Positions 1 through 14,008 of a DNA stretch of 64,000 bases are shown here, piece by piece. The translations under genes were made by a program, and so were the position numbers. The notes beneath the pieces are model-generated. The model had not been told where the DNA came from. It saw only the letters and a list, made by a program, of their open reading frames with translations, and made no database searches. The stretch is taken from NCBI GenBank assembly GCA_022606135.1, contig JABYQN010000010.1:1860001-1924000 (forward strand), in the 5' to 3' direction. Position 1 is the first letter of the stretch. Every line of letters starts with the position of its first letter. The stretch comes from Fomes fomentarius. Taxonomy: Eukaryota; Basidiomycota; Agaricomycetes; Polyporales; Polyporaceae.

Positions 1-3000
1 ACAAGGTCAAAGAGCCGCCTTCTCGGGCTGAGAGCACCGCGAGCACATCCGATATCTTTGACGGAGATGACGATCCGCAGGGTGGTATCTTTGGGCTTTT
101 GGAGCATATGCCCGAGACAGAAACGACGGAGACTGGAGTTACGGTACAAGTTCGCGATTTAGCTCTACCCAAACATTGGTCTGGTCGCACACCCAAACTC
201 CTCCTATCAGAGATTGTACGCAAGACCGACAAGTATGCGGTTATCACCTATAACTGCATATCTGGTCTCAGTCGAGCAAAGAGGAGCGCAGTCGATATCC
301 GCTGGGACGGTGGCAAGACGCAGAGCTGGTCGATGGACGACGTCGCGTGCCATGATCAGCATCAGGCCGAGCAGTACATTGCCACCATGGCATTGCATAC
401 CCTGAGCTTCCCAACCCCTGACGGGTTCGCCGTTGGTGGTACGGCGACGGCAGCGAGTCAAACTTCATTCCGTTTGCTACCTCCTGCATTTCGTGACCTG
501 TGGGATGAGCTGGAGCAGAAACGTCGTGATAATGATGATGCCACCAACCGCGCCATCTGGGGCAAGCTGCGCGATATCTTGGAGCCGAGACTGGCACCCC
601 TGAGCAAGGTTGGTCTGCCAAATGTGTTACATGTGTAAAGAGACTGAGCTGTTCTGAGCAGGCTGGAAATCGGCCGTCAAAGCTTGCTACAGAGTCCAAA
701 GACCCTAGTTACGCACGACACATTGATCATGGCGGCGAAATTGCACCTGAGCAAATTATCGCGGACTTCCGGGCAAGACAGGCTACTGCGGCGTACCAAG
801 AGATGCTCGTGAGTTTGTCGTGTTCGACACGCTGCCTGCGCATCCGCTTACGATGCTGTGCCTGGTTCAGAAACAACGCAATCTACTGCCTATGGCGCAG
901 TACAAGCAAGATCTTCTGTCTTTATTGGAAATGTCCCAAATTGTCGTTCTCAGTGGCGAGACTGGATGGTGAGTAGCACATGTTCAATAGTCGTATATGT
1001 TGTTCATCATGTCATGCCTATCCCAGCGGTAAATCCACCCAGGTCCCCGCATTCATTCTCGAGGATCAGCTTCTGAAAGGGTGTCACTGCAAGATCTATT
1101 GCACGGAACCTCGTCGTATTTCGGCTATATCCCTAGCACAGCGTGTCTCGCGGGAACTTGGCGAGCCTGCTGGTGTGGTTGGGACGGGGAACTCACTGGT
1201 TGGGTACGCCATTCGTTTGGAGAGTAACATCAATCGTCGCACTCGCTTGGCGTACGTCACGAACGGTATTGCATTGCGTATGCTGGAAGGCGGATCCGGT
1301 CAAGGTGGACAAGGAACTGCATTCGATGAGATCACGGTACGTCCATTCCTTCTATGCGGTGACCGTATAGTGAATCATGCCTATATAGCATATCATCATT
1401 GATGAGGTCCATGAACGTACCATCGAATCTGATTTCCTTCTCATCGTCCTTAAGTCTCTTCTCGCTCAGCGACCAGAGTTGAAGTAAGTAAAGTCTTTTT
1501 TGACTTTGCAATTAGCACTCAATAAGCATTTCACCAGGATCGTCCTCATGTCTGCTACTCTAGAAGCGGAGAAGATATCTAACTATTTTGGAGGATGTCC
1601 AGTCTTGTCAGTGCCTGGACGAACGTTCCCTGTCGACGTGAGGTTCCTTGAGGATGCTATACAATTCGCTGGCTGGAAGGTCACCGAGGGGTCGCCGTAC
1701 GCGAGGAGAGGTGGGACTTGTGCCTCCTTGTGTATGGTGTCTGCTAATCACTTCCCAGGCAAGGATAAGTTCTATCGGAACAAGTCCCGCGAGTGGACCG
1801 AAGACACTGCGGCAGCGGAAGATGATGACGATGATTCAGGTCAGCAAGAAAATGTCACTCTGGAGAAGCGTTACTCGCCAGAGACGATCTCCACGGTGAA
1901 CCTCCTGGACGAGCGCCTGATTCCATACGACCTCATCATCCGACTGCTCGAGCGCATATGCTTTGAGGATTCGTCTTACGCATCATACTCATCTGCCATC
2001 CTGATCTTCATGCCTGGTATGGGCGAGATCCGACGGCTGAACGACATGTTGACCGAACATCGTGCCTTCAGTGCTGAGAACCAGTTCCGTATCTACCCTC
2101 TGCACTCAAGTATCTCCAGCGAACAACAGGGGGCTGTCTTTGACATACCTCCGCCAGGCATCAGGAAGATAGTAGTCGGTAAGTTGTGCTGTCTTCCACA
2201 TTTTCTGGTATCTGACTGGAATGTCGATCCGTTAACAGCTACCAATATTGCCGAGACTGGTATTACTATCCCAGACATCACCTGCGTCATCGACACCGGC
2301 AAGCACCGCGAGATGCGCTTCGACGAGAAGAGGCAAATCAGCCGACTTGTCGAGACGTTCATCGCAAGGAGCAATGCCGCTCAGAGGCGGGGTCGTGCAG
2401 GTCGTGTCCAAAGCGGGCTGTGCTTCCACCTGTTCACCAAGGTCCGGCACGACACCAAGATGGCGGCGCACCCAGACCCCGAGATCATACGCCTCAGCCT
2501 AAGCGACCTGGCATTGCGCATCAAGATCATGAAGGTGAACCTCGGTACGTCTATTGAGGACGTTCTCTCGCGTGCTCTGGACCCTCCCTTGGCCATCAAC
2601 GTTCAAAGAGCTGTCTCCGCTCTGGTCGAGGTATGTCTGTCTATAATGTTCAGCAGAGCAGTGCCTCATCGCGTAAGCAGGTCAGAGCCCTTACTGCAAG
2701 CGAAGAGATCACACCTATGGGTCGGCTGCTCAGCCAGCTTCCCACTGACGTTCATCTTGGGAAGTTCCTCCTGATCGCCACGCTCTTCCGTTGTTTGGAT
2801 CCTGCGCTCACCATCGCGGCCACGCTAAACTCCAAGTCCCCGTTCCTCACTCCCCTGGGTTTAGAGGCAGAAGCGGAGAGGGCAAAGCTCTCTTTCCGCG
2901 TTGGTACGTCCCACATATGTTCATGATCAGTTCGAGGTTTCCTCTTACGCGGATATGTAGAGAACTCCGACTTCTTGACCTTGCACAACGCGTTCGCGAG

Positions 3001-3982
3001 TTGGAGACGCGCTAGTGGCAACGGCATAGCACGGAAGTTTTGCAAGACGAACTACCTGAGCCACCAGAACTTGCAGCAGATCGAGGAGTTGCGACAGCAG
3101 TTCCTGAGGTGAGATCAGTAACGGATACCCTCGATTCGAATCTTCACATACTAATAAAACGCAGCTACTTGGTAGATTCCTCCTTCATTCATGTCGACCG
3201 AGCATTCGTCAAGGATCTCAGCAGGTACGAGCGCCCTTCAAAACTTCTTGCTTCATTGGACGTATATCTCAACGTCTGTGTAGGGCACGCTATGGCCGTA
3301 ATAAGACGCGTTTCGTGACCGTGCCCCCGGACCTGGACGTGAACGCGAACAATGCAGCGATTGTCCATGCAGCATTGGCGGCGGGTTTGTATCCAAAGAT
3401 CCTCGCCGTCGACCCACTCAAGGGGGAGATGCGGACCATCACGAACAACCAACCAGCCTCGTTCCACCCGTCTTCGGTCAACTTCAAGCGACGTCTAGGA
3501 GACTTCGGCGTGAACCACCTCTGTTATTTCACTCTGATGTAGGTGCTGTGGCTTCTTTGTTGGGATTTGGTCGAGCTGATTATTCTCCTGCAGGCATTCC
3601 AAGAAACTATATGCTTGGGAGACGGGTCCGGTCGAGGACATGGCCTTGCTTCTGCTGTGCGGTGATGCAGACTTCAAGGTTGGTCTATAGAGGCTTTGCC
3701 ATCCGTGATATACAAATTGACAGTCTCTCGCAGCTCATGGCGGATTCAGCGGCCATCGATCGCAAGGTCCGCTTTCGCATCCCGCCGAAGGCTAGCATTG
3801 CGTTGAAGTTGTTGCGGAATCAACTGGGTACCATCCTGGCAACACAATTCCGGACGAGGCCGCTCACTGAGTCTCAAGTACGCTGGAACGAGATCGCCAT
3901 GATGATTCTTGGGAAGGTGAAGCTGGAGGGTCCTCCTCAACTCCAGGATGGCGTCACACTAGTCATCAATAACCGGACATAG
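1..3982 (+). CDS. DEAH-box RNA helicase, DHX29/DHX57-like (5' truncated by window edge)
   Basis: ATP-dependent RNA helicase of the DEAH/RHA family, of the kind that remodels RNA during translation initiation. The first bases are already coding. A dsRBD-like stretch (near [13 protein letters not shown]) is followed by the helicase core: Walker A GETGCGKST split by an intron near 970-1030, motif II DEVH after about 1395, motif III SAT near 1553, motif [14 protein letters not shown] near 2240 and motif [10 protein letters not shown] near 2390. The HA2/ratchet and OB-fold regions extend to the stop at 3980-3982. At least nine short introns are needed. An acidic insert (EDDDDD, near 1820) sits between the two RecA lobes. 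The layout resembles S. pombe ucp12 and yeast YLR419W. DHX29 versus DHX57 cannot be settled because the N-terminus (UBA/RWD region) lies outside the window. Confidence 0.88.
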
Positions 3983-4194
3983 AACCTGCTGCCTTCCCTC
4001 ATGTATCCTTGACAATCATCTGTAGCCGTTCGAACGAATTCTGCTAGACCTCCTTCCTTCTCCTTCTGATGTGCGACAACGGCAATAGAGGGATCCATTC
4101 GAAAGCAAGTGCAGAGCATGCGAGACATAGTATAATGCGATGGAAGTGCTAGCCTACAACATACGCGTGAAAAGGTCATGGTAGATAGATAATC

Positions 4195-4764
4195 TTAGTC
4201 TTCTTCCTCGTCATCACCAGCCTGGATGTTGTAGAAGCGGAGCTGATAGACGTCCTTGGACGAAGCAACTACACTGGAGGGCAGTCAAAAGTCAGGCCCG
4301 AAGGACGCTGACATAGGTTAAACACCACGTACCGGATCCAGTCACGCAGAGAGTTCTTCTTGAGGAACTTTTTGGTGAGGTACTTGAGGTACCGTTTGGA
4401 GAGGGGGATGTTCGAGGTCACGGTTACCGACTTGTCGCCTACGGGACAGTGAAGGTTAAGTTGTTGCAGATGCGGTCCATGAATCCGCCATACGTACCAT
4501 CCCGGTTGATCTTGACGCTTTCGCCAAGCTGGCCGGTCTTGCCATCGACCTTGATACGGTCGTGCAAGAACTTCTCGAACGCCGCACCGTCAAAGACACC
4601 ATCACCCGCAGGGCGGGAGTAGTCAACGACAAACTTGTGCTTAATAGCAGGGGCTTTTCCGGTAGCGGCCTTGGGCTGGAAGACAGAGAGAGAAGAGAGG
4701 TAACCCAGAGTTAGCCTACTGAGAAGGGAACTCAGCAAAGCAGTACTGGGAGCTAACTGACCAT
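4195..4764 (-). CDS. RPL22: 60S ribosomal protein eL22 (L22e)
   Basis: Structural protein of the large cytosolic ribosomal subunit. Four exons give about 120 residues, the usual eL22 length. The ATG stands alone as exon 1 (4762-4764) before an intron starting gtcagt, a common layout in fungal ribosomal protein genes. Exon 2 carries [20 protein letters not shown] and ERIKV-like [15 protein letters not shown], exon 3 [16 protein letters not shown] with RDWIR, and exon 4 [17 protein letters not shown], ending in the acidic GDDEEED tail. All are eL22 hallmarks, and every junction keeps frame with GT-AG ends. It is divergent from CBF5 across 283 bp. No rearrangement or missing segment is seen. Confidence 0.95.
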
Positions 4765-5047
4765 CTTGACGAAGGACGGGCGTGGACGTTGAGTCTTGAG
4801 GCGTTAAGGATGTCTTCGACGGTGATCAACGCACAAATTCCGTCCCCGGTATGAACTGTACAGTTCTGACCGTCGCCTCCCACGCCTCGGTCGCGTCCGA
4901 GAGCTGATCACGATCCTCTTTCTCACGTTGTCCATCACTGTAGCCCTAACCCTAACGGCAGCGTGGGAACGCAAAAGTTAGCAGGCGTTGACATTTGAGA
5001 CTCGGAGGACTGCAGGGAGTCGGAGACCCTCAAAAAGCTCTGCAGCA
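4765..5047. promoter_or_regulatory. Shared divergent promoter of RPL22 and CBF5 with telobox-like element
   Basis: This 283-bp interval separates the start codons of two ribosome-synthesis genes. It contains ccctaaccctaac at 4944-4956, two telomere-type repeats (TTAGGG on the minus strand). Telomere-like boxes bound by Tbf1/TRF-type factors are known in ribosomal protein promoters of several fungi and plants. That this copy works the same way is inference. It lies about 180 bp from the RPL22 ATG and 92 bp from the CBF5 ATG. No clear TATA box is seen. Confidence 0.6.
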
Positions 5048-6905
5048 ATGGCCTCGAGCAACAACCTCTCGCGTGGCCAGGTCGTGTCTGCGCAGGTCAA
5101 CGGCGACTATGCCATCAAGCCCGAGAGCTCCCAGCCAAAACTCGATACGTCCCAGTGGCCGCTTCTCCTCAAAAACTACGACAAGCTGCTTGTTCGCTCC
5201 GCACACTTCACCCCCATCCCCTCTGGCTGCAGTCCCTTGAAGCGCGACATCACGTCCTACGTAAAGTGCGCAGCTGTGTTCTCTGTGCACGTATCCTCGC
5301 TGACCGGGCGTGTGCGCTAGGTCTGGCGTGATTAACCTCGACAAGCCTTCAAATCCTTCATCTCACGAAGTTGTAGCATGGCTCAGGAGGATACTGCGCG
5401 TAGAGAAGACAGGGCACAGCGGAACTCTCGACCCAAAGGTCACTGGCTGTTTGATTGTCTGCATTGATCGCGCGACGCGTCTGGTCAAGTCCCAGCAGGG
5501 TGCAGGTGCGTGCGAGTCTTCTGCTATACACCAAGAAAACGCCACCAACGCGGCCCAACAGGGAAGGAGTACGTGGCCGTCCTCCGCATCCACTCTGCCC
5601 TCCCCAACGCCTCCGCCCTTCCCCGTGCCATCCAAACTCTCACTGGTGCGCTATTTCAACGACCCCCACTGATCTCCGCCGTCAAGCGTCAGCTCCGCAT
5701 TCGTACCATCTACGAGTCAAAACTTCTCGAGTTCGACGAGAAGCGCAACCTTGCTGTCTTCTGGGTATCATGTGAAGCCGGTACATACATAAGGACGCTC
5801 TGCGTACACCTAGGTCTCTTGCTCGGCGTTGGCGGACACATGCAGGAGCTGAGGAGAGTGCGCAGTGGTGCATTGAGCGAGAACGATGATATGGTTACCA
5901 TGCACGACGTCCTGGACGCGCAATGGGTGTATGACAACACTCGAGATGGTACGTGGACCTGTGTATACCCTTCCCCATCTTCCTAACTATTAGTGTAGAG
6001 TCGTACCTCCGCCGTGTGATCCGTCCGCTAGAGTCTCTGCTTGTTGGGTATAAGCGCATTGTCGTAAAGGACAGCGCAGTCAACGCCGTCTGCTACGGCG
6101 CAAAACTTATGATCCCTGGTCTGCTTCGTTACGAGGCCGACATCTCGTTAAATGAGGAGGTTGTCCTCATGACCACAAAAGGTACGTCTTGCCCTGTCTT
6201 CTTCATCGTACCCTATTCAAACACATAACTTTACGTTCAGGCGAAGCAATCGCTCTTGCCATCGCACAAATGTCCACCGTCGAGCTCGCGACATGCGACC
6301 ACGGCGTCGTCGCGAAGGTCAAGCGGTGCATCATGGAGCGCGACACCTATCCCCGCCGGTGGGGTCTCGGCCCCAAGGCGTTGGAGAAGAAGAAGCTCAT
6401 CAAGGACGGCAAGCTGAGCAAGTACGGCGAGAAGATCGACGGTGTCACTCCCGCAGAGTGGAGCAAAGACTATGTCGACTATAACCGCGAGGTATGTCTC
6501 CTCCGCTTCGCTATCTTATAGACAATATAAATTGAGTGCTCGTGTGTCATTGTTATGAAGCAGGCAGGGAGCACGTCGGCGCCCGCGACTGCTCCAGCAC
6601 CCGAGCCTGAGTCCCAGGCAAGCCCGTCCAAGGAGAAGGAGAAAGAGAAGGAGAAGAAGCGGAAGCGAAAGTCGGAGGTGCCAGACGGAGACGGCGACGT
6701 CTCCATGGCCGTCGACGAGGAAGATGAGGCGGCACGCGCAGAGCGCAAGCGGGTGAAGAAGGAGAAGAAGGCAGCGGAGAAGGCAGAGAAGGCGGAAAAG
6801 GCGGGCAAGGGTGGCGCCGACGACGAGGACGAGGAGGCGCGGCGCGAGAGGAAGCGGCTGAAGAAGGAGAAGAAGGCACGAGAGAGCTTGGGCGGCGAGT
6901 CATAG
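5048..6905 (+). CDS. CBF5: H/ACA snoRNP pseudouridine synthase Cbf5/dyskerin
   Basis: Catalytic subunit of the box H/ACA snoRNP, which converts uridine to pseudouridine in rRNA and acts in the nucleolus. The dyskerin-like N-terminus (from ATG 5048, [10 protein letters not shown]) is followed by the TruB catalytic domain with [16 protein letters not shown], where D is the catalytic Asp, then [17 protein letters not shown] across an intron, and [15 protein letters not shown]. The PUA domain follows ([30 protein letters not shown]), then the conserved RRWGLGPKA block. The last exon encodes a lysine/glutamate-rich tail ([14 protein letters not shown]; repeated EKAEKAEKA and KKEKK) like the KKE tail of yeast Cbf5. 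Five or more introns all have GT-AG ends. Confidence 0.95.
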
Positions 6906-8232
6906 ACTCTGATGCTCTGGCCTGACGTATGGAGGCCTGAGGGCTCGAGCTCGAGGTTTGGGGTTCGGGGCTTGGGCTTGGGCTTGGGCTTGGGCCTTGG
7001 ACGAGCCGTATGGGCGTGCCCGAGGCGTGTCCGCTGGTGAGCTTATACGACGCTGTCACCACATCACCTGTTCTACTATCTTGCGCCGTGCCCTCGCCGG
7101 GCAGACGAGCCCTCCGTGTGGAGTATACGGATGGCTGTGTTGTTGTTGTCCTGAACTTGCTGTCGTAGGCGTGTTTTGTGTGTCCGTGTAGTCTTGTATT
7201 GCAATGCACTCACTTTGACTTTGACTTGCGTACTCGGGCTGATCGATTCTGACCCCCTGAGCCCGACTGCGGCTCAGTGTCACATCGGCGATGCCGGGGT
7301 GGTTTAGCTGAACCCTAAGTGAAGAAGATGGTATGCGACATGTGGCTAATGCGGTCAGCTATCCGTCTGTACTCGCATAACACGGACGGTCTCACCACAC
7401 CTTCTAAAGATAGGCCTGGCTGGCTCAACTGTCGTTCTCCGTCCAGACGAAAATAAACGCATACGACATACACTCAATGTTGTGTCTATTTTCCTCACAA
7501 CATACTCACGCCGGAGCCCGGGAGCCGGGTCTATAGCGTCCGATGATCGGACCCATGAGGTTAACTCAGAGGTATATGCGTAATTGACCGGGGGCGCACG
7601 AACATGGACACACGGGACACATGCGGGCCCGTCGACGTCTGTCCTACCGCGCCGCGGAATTCACTCATACAAGCTTTACGGCGTTACGGCGTGCACGCGC
7701 CCTGCTCGAGCGTGTGCGGGCACGTTCGTACCTTATCTCTGTGTGCAGTATGGCAGATAGCAGAGCAGGAAGTGGATTGCGTCCCTAAGCTACACAGCCT
7801 GAAAAGCGCGCACGCACGCTGCGAGTCAAGAGCAACAATGGCTACACTAGGTGCGTGAGAGAGAAGAGAAGAAACGTAGCTCGGCCAGTCCGTGACAAGT
7901 CCGTGAGTGGTGTCGTAAGAAGAAAATCAAAAGGGGTCAAAAAGAACAAAGGGGGGCAAGCGAAGGGGACAGCCGAGACCGTGTGGAGAAGGTGAGGGAT
8001 ATAGGGCATTATACGATCATACGTCGTCGCGCAGCGGAGGGAGCGGAGTTGGCGCTGCAAGCAGCAGCCCTACATCATGTAAGTAAAGCAAATACCACCA
8101 AGTAGCAGCAGCAGCGTTCATGTCTCGCGTCGCATCTAACCAGAACCACACAAGTCTAAGTCCATTATGCCACACGGGGGATCCCGTCCGTGCCCAACAC
8201 TTGCACTCAGGTCCATGCCTCAGAGCTCACGC
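6906..8232. other. Intergenic, convergent 3' ends of CBF5 and the cupredoxin gene
   Basis: No convincing gene is seen. Short open frames here have no recognisable motif or consistent splice sites. The stretch holds the CBF5 3' UTR, a CTTGGG hexamer repeat near 6969-6996, and one telobox-like aaccctaa at 7311-7318 with no gene start nearby. Confidence 0.5.
6969..6996. repeat. CTTGGG hexanucleotide microsatellite
   Basis: About four tandem copies of gggctt/cttggg lie 65 bp past the CBF5 stop, probably in its 3' UTR. They are visible by eye and nearly perfect. Confidence 0.8.
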
Positions 8233-9818
8233 TTAGAGGAGGAACGCGATGGCCGCAACGAAGGCACCGAGAGAGAGAGCACCGCTGAACGCAGAGCCCG
8301 CACTGGCACCGTTGTCGCCAGAGCCAGAGCCGGTGCCGGCGGTGGCACCAGTCGCGTTGGTGCCGTTGAGCTGTGTGGCGAGCTGCTTGAAGGCGGCAAA
8401 GTCGCGGGCAGAGTTGTTGACAGCGTTGACGGCGAAGACCATGCCGGCACCGCAGTGGGAGGAGCCGTCGGGCTTGTGCTGGCGGCAGTAGAACCAGAGG
8501 GGGGCGGTGTCGTTGACGGTGACGTTCCAGACGGGGAAATCGGTGGCGTTCGCGTCAACGGGCATGCTGTTGGGTGGTGACGTTGACAATGACATTGACA
8601 ATTGGATTGACAATGGGATTGATAGAACGGGAAGAGGGAGGAAGACACATGTCAGTCATGTCAAGGTCAGGGGTGGGATGTGTGGGAAGAGATACGCACA
8701 ATCCGGAGTCGAGGCCAATCACATTGCCGGTGCTGGCATCCTTGAGGCGGAGGCAAGGCGCCGCGAACGAAGACTGAGTCGCGGTGTGGTTCTTCGAGTG
8801 GCTGCCATGGTGACAAGCGCCGTCAATCAACCGTTCCCAAGCTAAAGAAATCGCGGTGCTAAAAATAACTTACAACTCGAACGAGATGATGTCGCGCGGT
8901 GCGGCCTGAACCTGCTCAGGCGTGAACGTGAGCGCGCCGTCCTGGCTACCGACGACGACCTTGATCACGCTGCCCGAGAGCGAGGACGGGGTCGGGTCAG
9001 GGGAGCCGGGGTAGGACGAGTAGGTCGTGGTCCAAGTGGCAGTATCGAGCGAGACAGTGTCGGTCACAACACCGCCAGTGGGCTCAGCGGGGATCGTCGC
9101 CGTGCCATAGTCGGCGGTCGTCCAGGAACCGTCGTATGAGTCGCTCGGGGCAGCGTCAGTCGAGGATGGGGCAGGGGCAGCAGAAGCGGAAGCCTGCAGC
9201 TGGGCGCCGATATCAAGCGCGGACTGCTTGAAGTTAGTGAACGAGTTCGGGGCACCATCGGGTCCACAGTTGATAGCAAAGACCATGCCCTTTCCGCAGT
9301 GGCTGTTGGCAGTGTTCGCGCCTTGGCGGCAGTAGAACCAGAGCGGCTTGGTCTGTAGATCACCGCGCAATCAGTCAATCTCGTTGGCAGCGGCGGATCG
9401 CGGGAGTGAACCTACATCCTTCACGTTCACCGTCCAGGTGGGGAGGGCGTCGGTCTGATTGTCAGCTACTGGCTGGCTGTGGAAGAGTTCAGTCAGTGGT
9501 TCGCGTAGAGAGCGCACGTGTACACTCACAACCCGGAGTCAAGACCACCGTCGACGAGGGAGCAGGGCGCAGCGAGGGACGACTGGGTCGCAGTGTGGTT
9601 CTTTTGGTGGAAGGTGAACACAACCTGATCACCGACATCGGCGAACTGTTCGGATGAGAGAATGAGCAAGGCGGGTCGGATAGACGAAGTAAGAAGCAGA
9701 GACATACAATAGCCTCTGGGCTGTATTCAAGCTTGCCTTCAGCACCGACTTGGACATCGATGACCTTGGCGGCGACGGAAGAAACGAGAGCGAGAGCGAG
9801 TGCTGCAGAGAAGAACAT
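8233..9818 (-). CDS. Secreted GPI-anchored protein with two cupredoxin domains
   Basis: Likely an extracellular serine/alanine-rich cupredoxin-like protein. The N-terminus from ATG 9818 is a signal peptide (MFFSAALALALVSSVAA). Domain 1 has FHQKNHTATQSSLAAPC, then WFYCRQGANTANSHCGKGMV. A low-complexity Ala/Ser/Pro/Thr linker follows, then domain 2 with FHSKNHTATQSSFAAPC and WFYCRQHKPDGSSHCGAGMV. Each domain keeps the His, Cys and His that act as blue-copper ligands in this fold. The C-terminus is a Gly/Ser/Thr-rich stretch with NGTNATGA glycosylation sites and a hydrophobic tail (LSLGAFVAAIAFLL), typical of GPI anchoring. At least five introns, including one near 8835-8875 that restores the domain-2 copper motif. 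Copper binding is inferred, not shown, and enzyme activity is unlikely. Confidence 0.85.
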
Positions 9819-11163
9819 GGCTGCCAGAGGGAAAATGGTGAAGAGGAATAGAGAATAAAGGAGGGACGTCTAGCTCTGCCAGGAGAGTAGAGGTATAAGT
9901 AGGGGAAAGAGAGGCTGTGAGGGAAGGTTGAGGTGAGACGTGCAAAAGGTGGGCGGGCAGTTTTGTGGACGTACTTTCCGAGGGAGTGGTAATGGCCGGG
10001 TGTCTGCGATGATGGACAATAGACAGCCCTCGATCAGAATGCACACCTGTTCAGGAACCCACGCCCGGTTCCCATTGGCCCCGCAAAAACAACGCTTGCT
10101 GCACATGGCTCCTTTCGCCCTTGTCTTTCATTCTGCATTCCGTATTACACCCAAGCTCGCTTTGCTCGGGGTAGAAACGTTTGTGCCCGTCCATTGCAAT
10201 GCGTCTGCGGTGTCTGATCTATCTGAGAAGTGCAGCTATCCCAGGGCAGGCGATGAGTTGACGGGACATCAAATGAGAAGGAGACTAAAATTGAACATGG
10301 CGGACACACCTGCCAGAGTTCTGAACAGCTGCTGCCAGCATGGATACCGGCTCTCCCGAAGTGACCGGCAGACCCGGGTGACGAAGTGCATTTTGACTGC
10401 CTTGTGCCGCAAGACAGGCGAAAATTGAGCAGTGGGCGGTGCATGCCGCTCAGACCTGGCTCCGGGGCGTTGTGTGTTGTGTGTGCACGGGAGTGCACAG
10501 CCAGAGGATCTTGCGCACTGGCAGCTCATTCCTGCCCCCGAGACCCCCGGGCGCAAGGGATGGGCGTCTGAGGGAATGCACGGACCGTCGGCTCAGCTTC
10601 CGGGGAGGAACGGAAAGTGATCTGCATGCTCGCGTGGGATGGGGGGCCAATGAGAGGGGGACTGCCCGATGTAGCAAGATGGCTGTACATGTATACTGTT
10701 GAGGCTCTGTTGGCCGCGACGGACTTCTCCTGGCCGGGCCTGAAGCAATCATCCTCAGCACTCCACTTACAGATCCCCCGTCTCATCGTGCGCCGTATAG
10801 ATATCTATCTTTTTGTACATCGCCCGTCGTATAGCAGTCAATACACCTATCCCACCTCTTCCACACGGAATACGCAGGGCTCGCGCAGAAAATCTGCCAC
10901 TGCGGTCCCGCCGTTGTGCCTCATCACAGCATGGTTGCAATCCATCATGTCGCGCTCCTTGATTGGCATCAGAACCGTTCACCATCGAATAATTATCCGC
11001 CAGCAGCCTTTGACTACTTAGTCTTCGCTGCCCACCTGACCCCGCCCATATCTTCCTTCTTCAACTTCCTCTCCTCAGAGTCCTCTTAATACGCTCCTTG
11101 ATATTCCCTTCTTCTACTTTACGTGCTCCTCTTTCCAGCCTTACTCTTTCAGCTACTTTCATA
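9819..11163. other. Divergent intergenic region between cupredoxin and MAP kinase genes
   Basis: I see no supported gene in this 1.3 kb. Open frames on both strands lack motifs and sensible splice continuations. The MAP kinase side ends in a pyrimidine-rich tract (about 11035-11160, rich in cttcc and tctcc), typical of fungal core promoters. Confidence 0.5.
11035..11160 (+). promoter_or_regulatory. CT-rich core promoter tract upstream of the MAP kinase gene
   Basis: A strongly pyrimidine-biased stretch runs up to 4 bp before the ATG at 11164. Such CT blocks mark transcription start regions in filamentous fungi. No TATA box is visible. Confidence 0.4.
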
Positions 11164-13280
<2,117 letters not shown>

Positions 13281-14008
13281 GGCCTTGCGACGACCTCTTA
13301 TGAAACACGGCGATACATACCCCCACCCTCCCCCACCCAAACTCGTGTCTGGTCTCTGTCAGCGCGTGGCATAGTAGACACACACCCCCCTCGCCTCATC
13401 CATCATCACTCGTTCTTCTCCGTGTTGCTACCGCTCAGTGCTGTGTTGTATCGCTGGAAACTCAAGCTGCTATATTATGTTGCATATTTATGGAGGGAAT
13501 AATAAATCAATGAGGCGTTTTCTTTAATATTATTCCTGGCTGTTGTGTGCTGTTGTGCTGCGATAACGTTGGCAGTAAAATCTTGTCCATGCAATCAAGC
13601 AAGGTCGAGATTCAATCCAAACTGCATGTCATGCCAAAGGTGATGCCGCCGTCGCGAACGAGTATGAATATGGCGGGCGGAAACGAGCGGCATGAAATTA
13701 CCAACCAGTGAGAACCGAAAGAGATAATGGTATGTAGCTAAAAACACAGCTTAAACTTCGTACAGAGCATAAAAGTCGTGAGTTGTCCAAGAGCAGCATC
13801 AAGCACAAACTTTGCAGGAGAGAGCGGGGGTTGGGGGAAAGCGAGTAGGGGGGCCAGTGTTGTATGGGGTCGCAGGTAGAGGCGAGCGCGTATGGCGACA
13901 GGAATTTTGCACAGCAGATGGGAAGGGGTTTGCACAGCGTTAGGCCTAAAAGCAGGCGGAATGGAGGTGGGAATGTATGCAGGTGTCGCAGGATATGATG
14001 AGAAGCCG
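13281..14008. other. Convergent intergenic region
   Basis: It holds the 3' ends of the MAP kinase gene (+) and the SAP-motif gene (-). An AT-rich stretch at about 13470-13535 (aataaatcaatgag) probably supplies the MAP kinase polyadenylation signal. No further gene is supported. Confidence 0.45.

Noticed and set aside
4944..4956. Interstitial telomere, i.e. sign of a chromosome end or fusion
   Set aside because: Only two repeat units inside a promoter between intact genes; a regulatory box is the simpler reading.
8167..8580. Plus-strand open frame over the cupredoxin gene
   Set aside because: Gly/Arg-rich mirror image of the Ser/Thr/Ala-rich GPI region; no start context or motif.
9940..10428. 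Plus-strand open frame of 162 codons upstream of the MAP kinase
   Set aside because: No motif or signal, frames of similar length occur on the other strand, and it lies in a promoter region.
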